This document shows, piece after piece, positions 5,374 through 5,863 of a DNA stretch of 5,863 nucleotides. Made by a program: the position numbers and the translations under genes. Origin of the DNA: an uncultured Ruminococcus sp. (lineage in GTDB: Bacteria > Bacillota_A > Clostridia > Oscillospirales > Ruminococcaceae). The stretch's first letter is position 1; each line of letters opens with the position of its first letter. The stretch is from NCBI GenBank assembly GCA_946629405.1, contig CAMOXW010000122.1, forward strand, positions 1-5,863. Reading direction: 5' to 3'. The notes below the pieces were generated by a model. That model saw only the letters and a program-made list of their open reading frames with translations, searched no databases and was not told where the DNA came from.

Positions 5374-5863
5374 TTACCCGCAGACCTCCAAAATAGCCTC
5401 CGCCATTATTTCGGCGTTTTTCAGCAGATTTCCTACCGTAATGAACTCGTCCGGGCTGTGCATATGACCGTCCTCGCCAGGAAATTCTGCGCCGAACGCC
5501 ACTCCTCCCGGGATCTCGTGGACATAAGTCCCGCCGCCGATCGAGATGCACCTGCCTTTTTCACCGGTCACGCGCTCGTATGTTTTCAACAATGCCTGTA
5601 CAAATGTTGAATTCTCGTCAGTAAAATGCGGTTCAACTCCCTCGCAGGAATCGACGTCAAACCCGGAATCCCTCAGTTTTTCGCAGATTATTCCGCTTAT
5701 CTCAGCCTTCGTCCGGTCAAGCGGGAAGCGTATGTCGATACCGCCCTTCAGTCTGCCGTCCACGGTGTTCAGCATCGACAGAACACAGGTCATATCGCCC
5801 GAAATATCGTCACGGAAGCCAAGTCCGCAGCTCTTTCCGTTAAATTCGCCGTGCGGGAAAAGC
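5374..5863 (-). CDS. M20-family dipeptidase (PepV/Sapep type), C-terminal part, cut by window edge
   Basis: The last 162 residues of a metallopeptidase; the N-terminal portion lies beyond the right edge. The visible part starts with LFPHGEFNGKSCGLGFRDDISGD, which matches the PepV/Sapep LFPHG...LG...D.SG pattern. It continues with GGIDIRFP (residues 40-47 of the fragment), TYERVTG, GGGTYVHEIPGGVAFGAEFPG (109-129) and HSPDE (135-139). That last His matches the conserved final metal ligand of the M20 fold. Relatives cleave dipeptides, and some tripeptides, using two Zn or Mn ions in the cytosol, supplying free amino acids. Full members have about 450-470 residues, so roughly a third is seen. No frameshift is visible, the reading frame stays open to the edge, and the gene ends in TAA just before a terminator. 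An in-frame ATG at 5793 is internal Met, not a start. Confidence 0.9.
   Translation of the reverse strand, partial: LFPHGEFNGKSCGLGFRDDISGDMTCVLSMLNTVDGRLKGGIDIRFPLDRTKAEISGIICEKLRDSGFDVDSCEGVEPHFTDENSTFVQALLKTYERVTGEKGRCISIGGGTYVHEIPGGVAFGAEFPGEDGHMHSPDEFITVGNLLKNAEIMAEAILEVCG

Noticed and set aside
5153..5551. Minus-strand frame of 132 residues across the lipoprotein and dipeptidase genes
   Set aside because: It overlaps two genes with better evidence and crosses their terminator hairpin; Arg/Cys-rich shadow composition.
1..5863. Use of local GC skew to support an origin
   Set aside because: G and C counts in several lines by eye varied with gene strand and gave no consistent switch at the cluster; a whole-genome skew plot is required.

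Overview
The window looks like chromosomal DNA of a Firmicute of class Clostridia, most likely a Ruminococcus-type gut or rumen bacterium. The reasons are moderate GC by eye, strong AGGAGG-type ribosome binding sites, sigma-A-type TTGnnn-17-TATAAT promoters, a lipoprotein signal of the MKKLLAI...TSCGS style, and a gene set (YfhO-family membrane protein, DUF2461, PepV/Sapep dipeptidase) common in that group. The genus is inference. No mobile element, CRISPR array, tRNA or rRNA was seen.

Layout from left to right. Positions 1-101 are non-coding and extremely A/T-rich, with phased A-tracts. A perfect 12-bp-arm terminator hairpin (102-128) sits against the stop codon of a very large minus-strand gene (131-3742). 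It encodes a 1203-residue YfhO/GtlB-type polytopic membrane protein with an unusual basic N-terminus and a long Ala/Glu/Lys C-terminal tail ending in seven lysines. It starts with TTG behind a strong Shine-Dalgarno and has its own promoter (3835-3863). A 245-bp gap separates it from a minus-strand DUF2461 gene (3988-4731), whose promoter (4760-4788) is clear and settles the start codon.

The 334-bp divergent gap between the DUF2461 gene and the next gene (4732-5065) is the most interesting part. It holds two exact DnaA boxes (TGTGGATAA), several near-matches, and two inverted repeats of identical 7-7-7 architecture 170 bp apart. Between them are four TGTTGA elements, and A/T-rich stretches lie alongside. 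This is the grammar of a bacterial replication origin or of a DnaA-binding regulatory cluster, although no dnaA, dnaN or rpmH is visible in the window.

To the right of the cluster is a small plus-strand lipoprotein gene (5066-5344) of unknown function, carrying three 11-residue repeats. It converges on the 3' part of a minus-strand M20-family PepV/Sapep dipeptidase gene that runs off the right edge (5374-5863). A single hairpin (5349-5367) lies between these convergent genes.

No shared pathway is evident. YfhO acts at the cell envelope (glycosylation of surface polymers in studied relatives), the lipoprotein is exported, the dipeptidase belongs to cytosolic peptide breakdown, and DUF2461 is uncharacterised. 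The genes appear to be separate transcription units on either side of the DnaA-box cluster.
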